Below, one piece after another: positions 24,546 through 33,672 of a DNA stretch of 64,000 nucleotides. The DNA is from Bradyrhizobium sp. CCBAU 051011. Its GTDB lineage: Bacteria > Pseudomonadota > Alphaproteobacteria > Rhizobiales > Xanthobacteraceae. The notes under the pieces are model-generated. The model made no database searches, had not been told where the DNA came from, and was given only the letters and a program-made list of their open reading frames with translations. Location of the stretch: positions 6,366,501-6,430,500 of the forward strand of contig NZ_CP022222.1 of assembly GCF_009930815.1 (NCBI RefSeq). The letters are read 5' to 3'. The translations under genes and the position numbers were made by a program. Position 1 is the stretch's first letter. Each line of letters starts with the position of its first letter.

Positions 24546-25082
24546 ATGAATTCAACGACGAAGCCCGAAGCCTATGGCGAATTGCCCGAGCCCAGGACGC
24601 TGAAAATCCAGCGGCTCTTGCCCGGGCCGATCGAGCGCATCTGGGCCTATCTCACCGACAGCGAACTGCGCCGCAAATGGCTGGCCGCAGGCGATATGGA
24701 TGCGAAGGTCGGCGCGCCCCTCGAGCTCGTCTGGCGCAACGACGAGTTGACGGACCCGCCCGGCGAGCGCCCGGCCGGCTTCGGCGGCGGCGAGCATCGA
24801 ATGCAGAGCCGGATTACCGAATTCGATCCGCCGCGAAAATTGTCGATCACCTGGAACAGCACCGGTGATGTCACGTTCGAACTGGAGCCGAAAGGCAAGG
24901 GCGTGCTGCTCACGATCGTCCATCGGCGCTTCCCCGACCGCGCCACGCTGCTCAAGCACATGGCCGGCTGGCACATGCATCTCGATGTCCTGGTCGCCCG
25001 TGCAAGCGGTGAAGAGCCGGCGCCGTTCTGGGACGGTTGGAGCGGCCTCATGAAGGAATACGACGCCCGTCTGCCGGCCTGA
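24546..25082 (+). CDS. SRPBCC/AHSA1-like protein, partner of the ArsR regulator
   Basis: This 178-residue protein has the AHSA1 layout: LPGPIERIWAYLTDSELRRKWLA near residue 29, FDPPRKLSITW, and a C-terminal LLKHMAGWHMHLDVLVA helix. ArsR-SRPBCC pairs are common in soil bacteria, where the second protein probably binds an effector or toxic compound. The ATG at 24546 follows GAAGGAGA. Confidence 0.85.
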   Translation: MNSTTKPEAYGELPEPRTLKIQRLLPGPIERIWAYLTDSELRRKWLAAGDMDAKVGAPLELVWRNDELTDPPGERPAGFGGGEHRMQSRITEFDPPRKLSITWNSTGDVTFELEPKGKGVLLTIVHRRFPDRATLLKHMAGWHMHLDVLVARASGEEPAPFWDGWSGLMKEYDARLPA

Positions 25083-25137
25083 TGCCGCAAATCGCACCAC
25101 TCAAGCAACGAGCATCACAACAAACAGGAGGTTAGAC

Positions 25138-25887
25138 ATGCAGATTCACACCGTTTCGGCGCAGGAATGGGAAGCGGCACGCCAGCAATTGCTCGCGAAG
25201 GAAAAAGAAGTGACCCACGCCCGTGACGCGCTCGCCGCCGAGCGAAGGCGGATGCCGTGGCTCGCGGTGGAGAAGGAGTACAAGTTCGAGGGCCCCAACG
25301 GTGAGGCGAGCTTGCGTGACTTGTTCGAAGGCCGCCATCAACTGATCGTCTACCGGGCGTTCTACGAACCCGGTGTGTTCGGCTGGCCCGAACATGCGTG
25401 CCGCGGATGCTCGATGGTGGCCGACCAAGTCGCGCATGTCGCCCATCTCAACGCCCGCGACACCACGCTCGTGTTCGCCTCGCGCGCGCCGCAGGCGGAT
25501 ATCGCGCGGCTGAAGAAGCGAATGGGATGGGAGATGATTCCCTGGGTTACCGTCACCGACAGCTTCGATGCTGACTTCGGCGTGGACGAGTGGCACGGCA
25601 CCAACGTGTTCTTCCGCAACGGCGACAAGATCTACCGCACCTACTTCATCAACAACCGCGGCGACGAGCAGATGGGAGGCACCTGGAACTACCTCGACAT
25701 CACGCCGCTCGGTCGCCAGGAGGTGTGGGAGGATTCGCCGGAAGGTTATCCTCAGACTCCGACCTACAAATGGTGGAATTGGCACGACAGCTACGTTGAG
25801 GGCGCTGCGCCCGACAAGAGGTGGGTCGAGGTGTCGGATGCCGGAGAGGCCGCGTTCCGGAAGCAGAGCGCGAGTACAAAGACATGA
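25138..25887 (+). CDS. DUF899 thioredoxin-like protein
   Basis: This 249-residue protein matches the DUF899 family: a central thioredoxin-like fold with YRAFYEPGVFGWPEHACRGC near residue 71 carrying a CxxC pair, and WHGTNVFFRNGDKIYRTYF. The C-terminal WNYLDITPLGRQE block is typical. Such proteins are presumed to act in thiol redox reactions. The gene belongs to the ArsR-SRPBCC operon and overlaps the next gene by 4 bases. Confidence 0.85.
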   Translation: MQIHTVSAQEWEAARQQLLAKEKEVTHARDALAAERRRMPWLAVEKEYKFEGPNGEASLRDLFEGRHQLIVYRAFYEPGVFGWPEHACRGCSMVADQVAHVAHLNARDTTLVFASRAPQADIARLKKRMGWEMIPWVTVTDSFDADFGVDEWHGTNVFFRNGDKIYRTYFINNRGDEQMGGTWNYLDITPLGRQEVWEDSPEGYPQTPTYKWWNWHDSYVEGAAPDKRWVEVSDAGEAAFRKQSASTKT

Positions 25888-26180
25888 GCCAATCCTGCTC
25901 CGGCGGGTCCGGCGGCGGCGCGCCCCGCCGGAACGAGGCTGCGCGGCAGGCGGCCAATGCGCTCTATCTCGCGGCCGCGCCGACCTTCGCGGCAATGGCG
26001 CTACTGACGGGCGTGCTGGGCGGCGGATCACCGGATGCGTTGTGTTCGACCGCGAGCGCGTCATCTCTTGATGGAATGGTCCCGATGTATTTGCTGATGA
26101 GTGCCTTCCACCTTGCGCCGTGGCTGAAGCTTATGTCCAGCCGCACGCGGATGTCGCAGAACGGCGTAAGCCGGGCATGA
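25884..26180 (+). CDS. Small membrane protein coupled to DUF899
   Basis: This 98-residue protein starts in an ATGA overlap with the DUF899 gene and has two hydrophobic segments (ALYLAAAPTFAAMALLTGVLGG and MVPMYLLMSAFHLAPWL, the first quoted as one helix of about 20 residues). It probably spans the inner membrane twice. No family is recognised. Confidence 0.6.
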   Translation: MSQSCSGGSGGGAPRRNEAARQAANALYLAAAPTFAAMALLTGVLGGGSPDALCSTASASSLDGMVPMYLLMSAFHLAPWLKLMSSRTRMSQNGVSRA

Positions 26181-26246
26181 GACGCGCCGCGGCGCATTGG
26201 AAGGGATCGTGGTCCACCCGTGTTGTTTTATCGAAGGAGAAAGAAC

Positions 26247-26660
26247 TTGAGCGACGCCTATACCGGCGGATGCGCCTGCGGTGCGATCCGATATGAAATC
26301 TCTGCCGAGCCGATTGAGATGAACGACTGCCAGTGTCGCCAATGCCAGCGCAAGAGCGGCACCGGCCATGGCTCCTATTTGACATTCCCACGACCAGCCG
26401 TGAAGGCCGACGGCGAGGCAAAACATTGGGACGTGGTCGGTGACGGCGGAACGGTCAAGTCCCGCGCCTTCTGCCCGACATGCGGCTCACCGGTCTATCT
26501 GACATTCCCCGGCATTCCCGAGATCTTCATCGTCCACGCAGGAAGCCTCGACGATCCCAGCCGATACAAGCCGCAAAAAGTGCTCTGGACTGCCGCCGGC
26601 CATCGATGGGACCATCTCGATCCGGCCGCCACGAAATTCGACAAGATGCCGCCGGGGTAA
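26247..26660 (+). CDS. GFA-family (glutathione-dependent formaldehyde-activating-like) protein
   Basis: This 137-residue zinc protein has the expected Cys set: GGCACG (9, 11), CQCRQC (28, 30, 33) and FCPTCG (76, 79). These bind two zincs in GFA-family proteins. The founder was named for formaldehyde-glutathione chemistry, but most members have other or unknown roles. The TTG at 26247 is preferred because AAGGAG lies 9 bases before it and family proteins begin close to that point. Confidence 0.85.
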   Translation: MSDAYTGGCACGAIRYEISAEPIEMNDCQCRQCQRKSGTGHGSYLTFPRPAVKADGEAKHWDVVGDGGTVKSRAFCPTCGSPVYLTFPGIPEIFIVHAGSLDDPSRYKPQKVLWTAAGHRWDHLDPAATKFDKMPPG

Positions 26661-26757
26661 CACGCGATGAGCGCAAAGATTTAAACATGGATGGACTTGT
26701 GGTTCGGCTGCGCGACGCCAATCTTAGCGGACAGTATCTGTTACCAACGAACGCGTG

Positions 26758-27471
26758 ATGCCGGAAGTCAGGTTAATTCAATCCATCGAGCGCGCGGCCG
26801 CGATCCTCGAAATCATCGCCCAGGAAGGCGGCGCCGCGCGGCTGCAGCTTATTGCCGAGCAGGCGAAGCTCGGCAAGACGACCGCGCACAATCTCCTGAA
26901 AACGCTGGACGAGCTTGGTTACGTGCACCGCCGCGTCGGCGATGCGCGCTATCATCTCGGCGGCCGCATTCTGAATCTGGCGCGGATTGCGGGAGACGAT
27001 GGCGCGCTTCGCAGCCGCCTGCGCCCGGCGCTTGAAGCCATCGCAAGGCGTACAGGAGAGATGGCCTATCTGGCGGTTCCGAGCGGTGACGAAGTCTATT
27101 ATCTCAATGCGATTGAATCGTCTCACGCATTGAAGGCCGGTGCATGTCCCATCGGTGTGCGCGAGCGGCTGGAGGGATCGGCGGTAGGCCTTGTGTTCCT
27201 TGCCTTCATGCCCGGGCTCGGCAAGCGCGTGCTCGCCAGCCGTACCGACGCGCTCGGTCCGATTTTATCCGAGATCAAGGCGGTGGCGACGCGCGGCTTC
27301 GCGCTCGATCTCGAGAATTACCGGCGCGGTCTCCATTGCGTTGCCATTCCCTGGCGTGAGGGTGGCGAGGTTCGGGCGAGCGTCGGGCTAAGCGGGCCGG
27401 CCGAACGCCTGTCACCGCAGGCGTTGACGGACATGGCTTGGACGATGATGAAGGAAGTCGAGCGTGCCTGA
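26758..27471 (+). CDS. IclR-family transcriptional regulator
   Basis: This 237-residue regulator has an N-terminal winged helix (LQLIAEQAKLGKTTAHNLLKTL near residues 30-51) and a C-terminal effector domain with MAYLAVPSG and GLHCVAIPW motifs typical of IclR. It is followed on the same strand by an NQO-like gene 126 bases away, which could be its target. The effector is unknown. Confidence 0.9.
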   Translation: MPEVRLIQSIERAAAILEIIAQEGGAARLQLIAEQAKLGKTTAHNLLKTLDELGYVHRRVGDARYHLGGRILNLARIAGDDGALRSRLRPALEAIARRTGEMAYLAVPSGDEVYYLNAIESSHALKAGACPIGVRERLEGSAVGLVFLAFMPGLGKRVLASRTDALGPILSEIKAVATRGFALDLENYRRGLHCVAIPWREGGEVRASVGLSGPAERLSPQALTDMAWTMMKEVERA

Positions 27472-27597
27472 GTTCAGCATTGCTGAACATTTGGCGTTTT
27501 CAGATTTCGATCGTTCGCATTTGTAGAATTTGCCCACCATGTTGGGGCCAGCGCGCCGCGCCGTGCGTTTTCGCGAGGCCTCAACAGGAGCAACGTC

Positions 27598-28449
27598 TTG
27601 AGCAAAGTTCTAATCGTCCATGCCCATCCGGAACCGAAATCACTCACCACCGCTCTAAAGAATCTGGCGGTCGAAACGCTCACCGGGCAGGGCCACGCGG
27701 TGCAAGTCTCCGATCTCTATGCTGCCAACTGGAAGGCGGTCGCCGATCGCGGAGATTTTTTCGAGCAGGCGCAACCCGACCGCCTCAGCTATGTCGCGGA
27801 GTCGCGTCATGCCTTCGCTACCGGCACTCAAACTCCGGATGTCGAGGCGGAGCAGCAGAAGCTCCTGTGGGCCGACGCGGTTCTCCTGAGTTTTCCGATG
27901 TGGTGGTTCGGCATGCCGGCCATCCTGAAGGGCTGGGTCGACCGCGTCTTCGCCTACGGCTTTGCGTATGGCGTCGGTGCCCATGGCGGCGAAAGATGGG
28001 GCGATCGGTACGGGGAAGGTACTCTAAGCGGGCGTTGCGCAATGTTGTCAGTGACGATCGGCGGCCGCGCGCCGCACTATGGCGAGCGCGGCGTGAATGG
28101 GCGGCTCGACGACCTGCTGTGGCCGATACAGCATGGCATGCTCTTCTATCCGGGCATGGAGATCATGCCGCCCTTCGCCGTCTATCAGAGCGACAGGCTG
28201 ACCGACGCCGAGTGGCCCGCCATCGCCGAGGCCTATAAGCGCCGTATCGTGGGCCTCTTCAGCGACCGGCCAATCGCATACAGCACCCAGAATGGCGGAC
28301 ATTATGACGGTCAGCAGGTTTTGAAGCCCGGTCTGGGCGCCGGCGCGAGCGGCACGCGCATCCACCTCGTTCAGCCAGGTGACCCAACGGAGATTCTTTA
28401 TAACGCCAACCCTGCGGCGCGAGAAATGGAGACTGGTTCGATCCCATGA
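27598..28449 (+). CDS. NAD(P)H quinone dehydrogenase-like flavoprotein
   Basis: This 283-residue protein has a flavodoxin-like fold (VLIVHAHPEPKSLTTALKN) with the NQO1-type segment LLSFPMWWFGMPAILKGWVDRVF near residue 98. It probably carries two-electron reduction of quinones, protecting against redox cycling. The TTG start at 27598 gives the canonical first strand. It is probably co-regulated with the IclR gene. Confidence 0.85.
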   Translation: MSKVLIVHAHPEPKSLTTALKNLAVETLTGQGHAVQVSDLYAANWKAVADRGDFFEQAQPDRLSYVAESRHAFATGTQTPDVEAEQQKLLWADAVLLSFPMWWFGMPAILKGWVDRVFAYGFAYGVGAHGGERWGDRYGEGTLSGRCAMLSVTIGGRAPHYGERGVNGRLDDLLWPIQHGMLFYPGMEIMPPFAVYQSDRLTDAEWPAIAEAYKRRIVGLFSDRPIAYSTQNGGHYDGQQVLKPGLGAGASGTRIHLVQPGDPTEILYNANPAAREMETGSIP

Positions 28450-28522
28450 GGAAAGCTCGCTGATGGATCGGCTCGGCGCAGGCGGCTTTTCGGTCAGCGA
28501 TTTATCGCAACGCCCTCGTCAG

Positions 28523-29170
28523 TCAGACAGGGGTAATCCGTTCGAAATGCTGATAGCGAAGCACCAGGTCGCGCCTATCCACTTCGAGCTCCGCCTCAAA
28601 ACCTGCCGAGACCCCGAGATCTACGTAACGTACCCGATCTGGACCGAGACGGTCGTATCGCTGACGGGAGCGCTGGATCGTCATGGCTGCACCATCCACG
28701 AAGCAGGTATCGAGTGTGCGGCTCTGTCCGGCGCCGGCAGGTGTCCGGCGGATAGGGAAAGTGTTGCAGAAGGGGGTGACCGAAAGGTCGGGCTCCTCCG
28801 CGCCGTCGAGGTCGGGACGATGTTGGCCGTTAACGCGCCACCCGCTATCCGTCCGCTCAAGGGTGAGGTGAGCGTGCCCGACCGGGCCCCATCGCTCCAC
28901 GTCCAACGATTGAGCCCGCCAGTCAGGCGTCAGTCTCCAGCGGTGGTCGAGGCGAAAGCCGCCGTCCTCCGCGCAGATTACGGTCGATTCCGCCAACACG
29001 GCATCAGCGGAAACGTGGAGCGCCAGCCGCTCCAGGCCGGTGACGTCCGTTCGGCGCCAGAATAGAATCTCGGATCCGTCTTGCACGATTGATCCTCGGA
29101 TTGCACCCACACCGAGAACGGTTTTAGGCGATATCGGTTCCTGCAACGCAGCGGTCGGTGCGGGTTGCAT
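28523..29170 (-). CDS. DUF1089-type putative glycolipid-binding protein
   Basis: This 215-residue protein resembles the putative glycolipid-binding family: FWRRTDVTGLERLAL, LTPDWRAQSLDVE, GWRVNGQHRPDLDGAEE, and TPFCNTFPIRR near residue 133 are diagnostic. It ends in the FEAELEVDRRDLVLRYQHFERI strand set. The role is not established. It is convergent with the NQO gene and divergent from the Lin0512-type gene. Confidence 0.75.
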   Translation of the reverse strand: MQPAPTAALQEPISPKTVLGVGAIRGSIVQDGSEILFWRRTDVTGLERLALHVSADAVLAESTVICAEDGGFRLDHRWRLTPDWRAQSLDVERWGPVGHAHLTLERTDSGWRVNGQHRPDLDGAEEPDLSVTPFCNTFPIRRTPAGAGQSRTLDTCFVDGAAMTIQRSRQRYDRLGPDRVRYVDLGVSAGFEAELEVDRRDLVLRYQHFERITPV

Positions 29171-29246
29171 TCGGGCTAATCTTACTCCGTCTGTGCTCGC
29201 GTGAATCGTGAACGGCTGATATGTCTGTCACTTGAACGGAAACAAT

Positions 29247-29609
29247 ATGGGAAAAGCTATGGCACGTGTGCGCTGTATCACCGAAATGGGCATGGGCGTC
29301 GACGTTCACGGTCGCGATGCCACCAAGGCCGCCAAGCGCGCTGTCTCGGACGCCATTCGCCACTCCAGTTTGGGCTTTTTCCGAATGCTGGGGAAGACCG
29401 CCAACGACATGTTCGTCGACGTCATGATCGCCGTGCCGGACCCGAGCGGAGTGGATACTGCGGCGGTCGCCAAGGAGTTGCCGTATGGCACCGTGAAGGT
29501 AACGGCGGTGAGTGGTGGGCTGGAAATTCCGGCCGAGAGCGGCAGTGACTCCATCCTGATTGCGAATGCCGCCGTGATCGTCAGTTTTGACGACGGCAAG
29601 ACTGCCTAA
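29247..29609 (+). CDS. Lin0512-family small protein
   Basis: This 120-residue protein fits the Lin0512 family: MGMGVDVHGRDATKAAKRAV near the start, then AIRHSSLGFF and a FVDVMIAVPDP strand. Members resemble small ring-shaped oligomers of unknown activity. The ATG at 29247 has GGAAA before it; 29259 is an alternative. It is 68 bases from the dehydratase gene and may be its partner. Confidence 0.75.
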   Translation: MGKAMARVRCITEMGMGVDVHGRDATKAAKRAVSDAIRHSSLGFFRMLGKTANDMFVDVMIAVPDPSGVDTAAVAKELPYGTVKVTAVSGGLEIPAESGSDSILIANAAVIVSFDDGKTA

Positions 29610-29677
29610 CCTCGTTCAGTGCCAATCAGGCCGGACGCCGACGTCCGCGCATTCAATGAGAAGACCTGGAGCACGTC

Positions 29678-31399
29678 ATGACAACGCAAGACAGCAGCAC
29701 CTATTGGAAGAGAGGGCGGGTTGAGTTGCGCGCCGCCGGATTCGATCCGGATCGTGCAGCGCAGACCAATGCAGTGGTAACGATCGCCAGCGCCTGGACC
29801 AACGCGCATCGCTGCAACAACCGCGTTCGCACTATCGCCGATCTCCTGGTGGAAATCCTTGCCGAGCGCGGCGGGCAGGGGCTGGTCGTCGGTGCGCCGG
29901 CGGTGTCGGATGCCTTGACGCAGGGCACGCCGACGGCTGGCTACAGCCTCGCCTCGCGCGACGTCGTCGCCGACTGCTTCGAGATCGGCCATTACGCTCA
30001 TCATGGCGATGCCATGATCGTGATTTCCGGCTGCGACAAAACAGGAGCCGCCGCGCTGATGCCGCTGGCGCGCACCAATGCCTTCGGGCTCGTGCTCTAT
30101 CCCGGCACCAGCACGCCCGGCCGCGTGTCGTTCGGGGCGTGGGCGGGCAAGGGCAACAATCTGACAATCATGGATTACGCCGAGGCGCGCGCCGCCAACG
30201 AGTCGGGCCGCCTGTCAGGCGAAGAGCTTTTGGAGGTCGAGCGCAACGTGATGCCAGGCAGCGGCACTTGTGGCGCGATGTTCACGGCCAACACCATGAG
30301 CACGATCGCGGAATCGATCGGCATGATGCTGCCGCGCGGCGCCTCTCATCCCGCCGATTACAACGCGGGCAGTGACATTCACGCCGACGTCCGCGCCCAG
30401 GCGCGCGCTTCGGTCGATGCGCTGTACCGGCTGATGGCGGCCGGCATCCGGCCGCGCGACATCATGACCGAGCGCGCGTTCGAAAATGCCATCAAGACCA
30501 TCTATGCGATGGGCGGTTCGACCAACATGTATCTGCATCTGCTGGCGGTCGCGCGCGAGGCCCAAGTGCCGATCACGATCGAACGCATCCAGGCGGTCGG
30601 TGAGCGCGTCCCGCTATTGGCCAACCTTCAACCGCACGGTCCCTTTGCGATGGGAAGCCTGCATGCGATTGGCGGCGTGCCCGTGGTCATGAAGGAATTG
30701 CTGCGCGCCGGCTTCCTGCATGGCGATGTCATGACGGTGACCGGCAAGACGCTGGTGGAAAATCTCGCCGATGTTCCGACACTGGAGCAGCTACCGCCGC
30801 AGGAGATCGTTTCCCCGGTGTCGAAACCGCTCGCGCCGGCCAACAATCACATCAGCGTCCTCAAGGGCAATCTGGCGCCGGAGAGCTGTCTGCTGAAGCT
30901 CTCGGGCAAGACGCTCGAGAAGGGACAGTTTCGCGGCACTGCGCGCGTATTCGAGTCCGAAGCCGACACGATGGCCGCGATCCGCGCCGGTGAGATCGTG
31001 TCGGGCAACGTCATCGTGGTGCGCAATGTCGGCCCGGTCGGCGGGCCCGGCATGCCCGAGATGGTGATGCTGACCATCCAGTTGCAGGGGCGGGGGCTCG
31101 GCGAGGACGTGGCGCTGATCACCGACGGCCGCTTCTCCGGCGTCTCGCACGGCATCCTGATCGGCCATGTCTCGCCGGAGGCCGCGCGCGGTGGTCCGAT
31201 CGCGGCGGTGCGCGACGGCGACACCATCGTGATCGATCCCGGCGCCCGGACCCTTACTCTCGAGGTGCCGGCGGAAGAGATCGTGCGCCGCATGGCCGAC
31301 TGGCGCGCGCCGGCATCGGTGGCGCAGGTGCGGCCCGGCTCGGTGCACGACAAATACATCCGCCTGGTGTCATCGGCGCATTACGGGTGTGTATTGTAA
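29678..31399 (+). CDS. IlvD/Edd-family dehydratase
   Basis: This 573-residue iron-sulfur dehydratase has three conserved cysteines: RCNNR near residue 46, ISGCDKTG near 118, and [14 protein letters not shown] near 190. [12 protein letters not shown] and [19 protein letters not shown] are further signatures. It has sequence features closer to sugar-acid or other acid dehydratases than to true IlvD, for example [18 protein letters not shown]. It should dehydrate a 2,3-dihydroxy acid; the substrate is unknown. Its partner may be the adjacent Lin0512-type protein. Confidence 0.85.
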   Translation: MTTQDSSTYWKRGRVELRAAGFDPDRAAQTNAVVTIASAWTNAHRCNNRVRTIADLLVEILAERGGQGLVVGAPAVSDALTQGTPTAGYSLASRDVVADCFEIGHYAHHGDAMIVISGCDKTGAAALMPLARTNAFGLVLYPGTSTPGRVSFGAWAGKGNNLTIMDYAEARAANESGRLSGEELLEVERNVMPGSGTCGAMFTANTMSTIAESIGMMLPRGASHPADYNAGSDIHADVRAQARASVDALYRLMAAGIRPRDIMTERAFENAIKTIYAMGGSTNMYLHLLAVAREAQVPITIERIQAVGERVPLLANLQPHGPFAMGSLHAIGGVPVVMKELLRAGFLHGDVMTVTGKTLVENLADVPTLEQLPPQEIVSPVSKPLAPANNHISVLKGNLAPESCLLKLSGKTLEKGQFRGTARVFESEADTMAAIRAGEIVSGNVIVVRNVGPVGGPGMPEMVMLTIQLQGRGLGEDVALITDGRFSGVSHGILIGHVSPEAARGGPIAAVRDGDTIVIDPGARTLTLEVPAEEIVRRMADWRAPASVAQVRPGSVHDKYIRLVSSAHYGCVL

Positions 31400-31477
31400 G
31401 ATCACAGGAATTTGGCAAAGGTCAGTTGTATTCTTGCCTTGCTACAATCTTATGTTCATGATCTGTTCTAATTTATC

Positions 31478-32020
31478 ATGGACAAATTTGCAAGCTGTGG
31501 TAGTGGCCGGCTATTCCTCGCGACACTTCCGGACGCAGCCACGGCGGAGCGAATTCACCGGCTGGCCAGCGTGCTGAAGCGCGCTCATCGCTTTGACGGC
31601 AAGCTCATCGCATCAGACCGGCTGCACGTCTCGCTGTTCTCTCTCACCGGTTTGCCGGATCGCCAGATTTGCGCGGCGTGCGAGGCGGCGACCGATTTTC
31701 GGACGGAGCCGTTTGAGGTGTCGTTCGATCGGACGGCGAGCTTCCGGGGCGGGCCAGGCAATCGTCCCTTTGTGCTGGTCGGCGAGAAGGGACTACGCCG
31801 GCTGCAGTCATTTCGGCAGATGCTCGCTGCTGCGCTGACGCGAAGTGGTTTGAGACGGCTGGCCAACACGAACTTCACGCCGCATGTCACGCTGTTGTAT
31901 GACGCGCGAAGCGTGGACGAGTACCCGGTCGAGCCGGTCGCCTGGACCGTCGCCGAGTTTGTGCTCGTCCATAGTATGAAGGGCCATCACCACCTCGAAC
32001 GGTGGTGCTTGCGGGCATAA
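31478..32020 (+). CDS. 2'-5' RNA ligase/cyclic phosphodiesterase-like protein
   Basis: This 180-residue protein has the two HxS/T motifs of the 2H phosphoesterase superfamily: LHVSLF (His50) and PHVTLLYD (His136). The family cleaves 2',3'-cyclic phosphates or joins RNA in vitro; physiological substrates are unclear. No strong ribosome site precedes the ATG, so the start is less certain. Confidence 0.8.
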   Translation: MDKFASCGSGRLFLATLPDAATAERIHRLASVLKRAHRFDGKLIASDRLHVSLFSLTGLPDRQICAACEAATDFRTEPFEVSFDRTASFRGGPGNRPFVLVGEKGLRRLQSFRQMLAAALTRSGLRRLANTNFTPHVTLLYDARSVDEYPVEPVAWTVAEFVLVHSMKGHHHLERWCLRA

Positions 32021-32068
32021 CAGCCACCGGCTGCGAAGTGCGGCGGGAAGCTTCGCCCACCGCTAATT

Positions 32069-32698
32069 CTATGTGGCAAGCCGCTCGGTCATCTCTTCAA
32101 TCGAGTTGAACAGATGCGTCGGTCCCGCGGCTTGCAGCGCAAAAGGGAGGGCATAGCCCCAGGCCACCGCGCCCGAATCCATCTCGGCGGCTTTCGCGGC
32201 CTCGATATCGCGGATTTCATCGCCGATGCAGATTGTCTCCGATGGCTTGACCCCAAGTTGCCGGGCGACGCGCCGGAATTTCCGGTGCTTGCCGAATATC
32301 GCGGCGCCGCAGTCGAAGCGGGTGACGAGAGTGGTGACGGGACCAAGCACTTGCCGGACAGAGGCCTCGCTGTCCGAGCTGACGATCGCGATCTGGATGC
32401 CGATGCGCTGAAGCTCGGCCAGCGTTTCCGGAATGCCTGAAAACAGCGAAGTTTCACCCGCCGCGGCGAGCTTGCGTTTTCGCATGTCGTTGACGATGGC
32501 CGGAAGCTGCCACGTGGATACGCCAAGCCGCGCCATGATTTCCCGCGCGGACAGCCCGCGCAAATCTTCTAGCTCCTCCGCCGTGACCGGTTTGAGATCG
32601 AAACGTGCGATCACGTCATGAAAGGAAGCGCGAAACCAGGGAAGCGTGTCGGCGAGCGTGCCGTCAAAGTCGAAGATGGCGAGGCGATAGCGTGTCAT
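32069..32698 (-). CDS. HAD-family phosphatase (PGPase-like)
   Basis: This 209-residue HAD hydrolase has motif I DFDGTLADT (Asp10, Asp12), motif II IVSSDSE near residue 105, a Lys in KPSETICIGDEIRDIEAAK near 150, and the acidic motif GDEIRD. The small cap domain suggests a phosphoglycolate phosphatase-like enzyme. It forms a same-strand pair with the SDR gene just upstream. Confidence 0.85.
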   Translation of the reverse strand: MTRYRLAIFDFDGTLADTLPWFRASFHDVIARFDLKPVTAEELEDLRGLSAREIMARLGVSTWQLPAIVNDMRKRKLAAAGETSLFSGIPETLAELQRIGIQIAIVSSDSEASVRQVLGPVTTLVTRFDCGAAIFGKHRKFRRVARQLGVKPSETICIGDEIRDIEAAKAAEMDSGAVAWGYALPFALQAAGPTHLFNSIEEMTERLAT

Positions 32699-32719
32699 GG
32701 GAGATCGGCTTTCGGCGGG

Positions 32720-33592
32720 TTATTTGTCGTCGCCGCCGAAATAGGCTGGCTTGCCGGTGGTCCAGGTTTCGCCCCAGAGCTGGCCGCCGCCATCGACGGT
32801 CAGCGTTTCGCCGGTGACGAATTTGGCCGAAGGGCCGGCGAGGAAGGCGGTGGCTTCGGCGACTTCCCAGGGCGAGCCGACTCGCATCATCGGGTTCGAG
32901 CGCGGGTAGGCTGCGCGTGCCTCCGGCGTATAAACGCTCCAGCCCTCGGTCTCGATCGCGCCGGGCGCCACGCAGTTGACGCGGATGTTCAGCGGCGCCC
33001 ATTCGACCGCGACGGCGCGCGACAGCCCGATCACGCCGCTCCGCGCCGCAATCGTGTGGGCGATGCCGTAGAGGCCGTGCGTCGTCACCACCACGATGTT
33101 GACGATGCTGCCGGGATGCTTGTGGTCGCGCCAGCGCTGCGCGGCGGCCTGCATCATGTACCAGGTGCCGTTCAGATTGGTGTTGATGACGGCATTCCAG
33201 CCCTTCACGGAAAAATCGATCGCAGCCTGCGGAAATTGTCCGCCGGCGCTGTTCACGAGGGCGTCGACGCGGCCTTGCGCAGCCCAGATCGCATCGAACA
33301 GGAGATTGACCGCATCGGGCTCCCTGATGTCGGCGACATGCGCTGACGCCTTGAGGCCACGCTCCGCCAACTGGGCCACGAGCGCATCGAGCTTGCCGCC
33401 GTCGCGCCCGACTACGGCGACATGCGCGCCCAATCGCGCGAATAACCATGCGATGGCGCGTCCTATGCCGCCGGCGCCGCCCGAGACGACGACGACTTGA
33501 TCCTTCAGCGCGTCGCTTGCGAAGACCGTCGGATGAACCGCAAGCTCCGCGTCGGTGAGGCCGAGCTTCGATGGTGAAGGATGGTCAGTCAT
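32720..33592 (-). CDS. SDR-family enoyl reductase-like protein lacking the canonical Tyr-Lys pair
   Basis: This 290-residue SDR has the cofactor loop SGGAGGIGRAIA and the NSAG motif, but the usual YxxxK position reads HTIAARS, so Tyr is Thr and Lys is Arg. The same HTxAARSGVIGL pattern occurs in peroxisomal trans-2-enoyl-CoA reductase-like proteins, with NIRVNCVAPGAIETEG after it. It may therefore reduce enoyl-CoA thioesters by a different catalytic set. Confidence 0.75.
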   Translation of the reverse strand: MTDHPSPSKLGLTDAELAVHPTVFASDALKDQVVVVSGGAGGIGRAIAWLFARLGAHVAVVGRDGGKLDALVAQLAERGLKASAHVADIREPDAVNLLFDAIWAAQGRVDALVNSAGGQFPQAAIDFSVKGWNAVINTNLNGTWYMMQAAAQRWRDHKHPGSIVNIVVVTTHGLYGIAHTIAARSGVIGLSRAVAVEWAPLNIRVNCVAPGAIETEGWSVYTPEARAAYPRSNPMMRVGSPWEVAEATAFLAGPSAKFVTGETLTVDGGGQLWGETWTTGKPAYFGGDDK

Positions 33593-33672
33593 GGATCGGA
33601 GCAGGTCTTGTTATATGCGACATCAGCCGTACATTAGCCTGACAGCAGAAACCAAGCAAAAGAACGAGTTTA

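Noticed and set aside
30791..31348. Minus-strand frame of 185 codons
   Set aside because: It lies wholly within and antisense to the IlvD/Edd-type gene, and its composition is that of a shadow.
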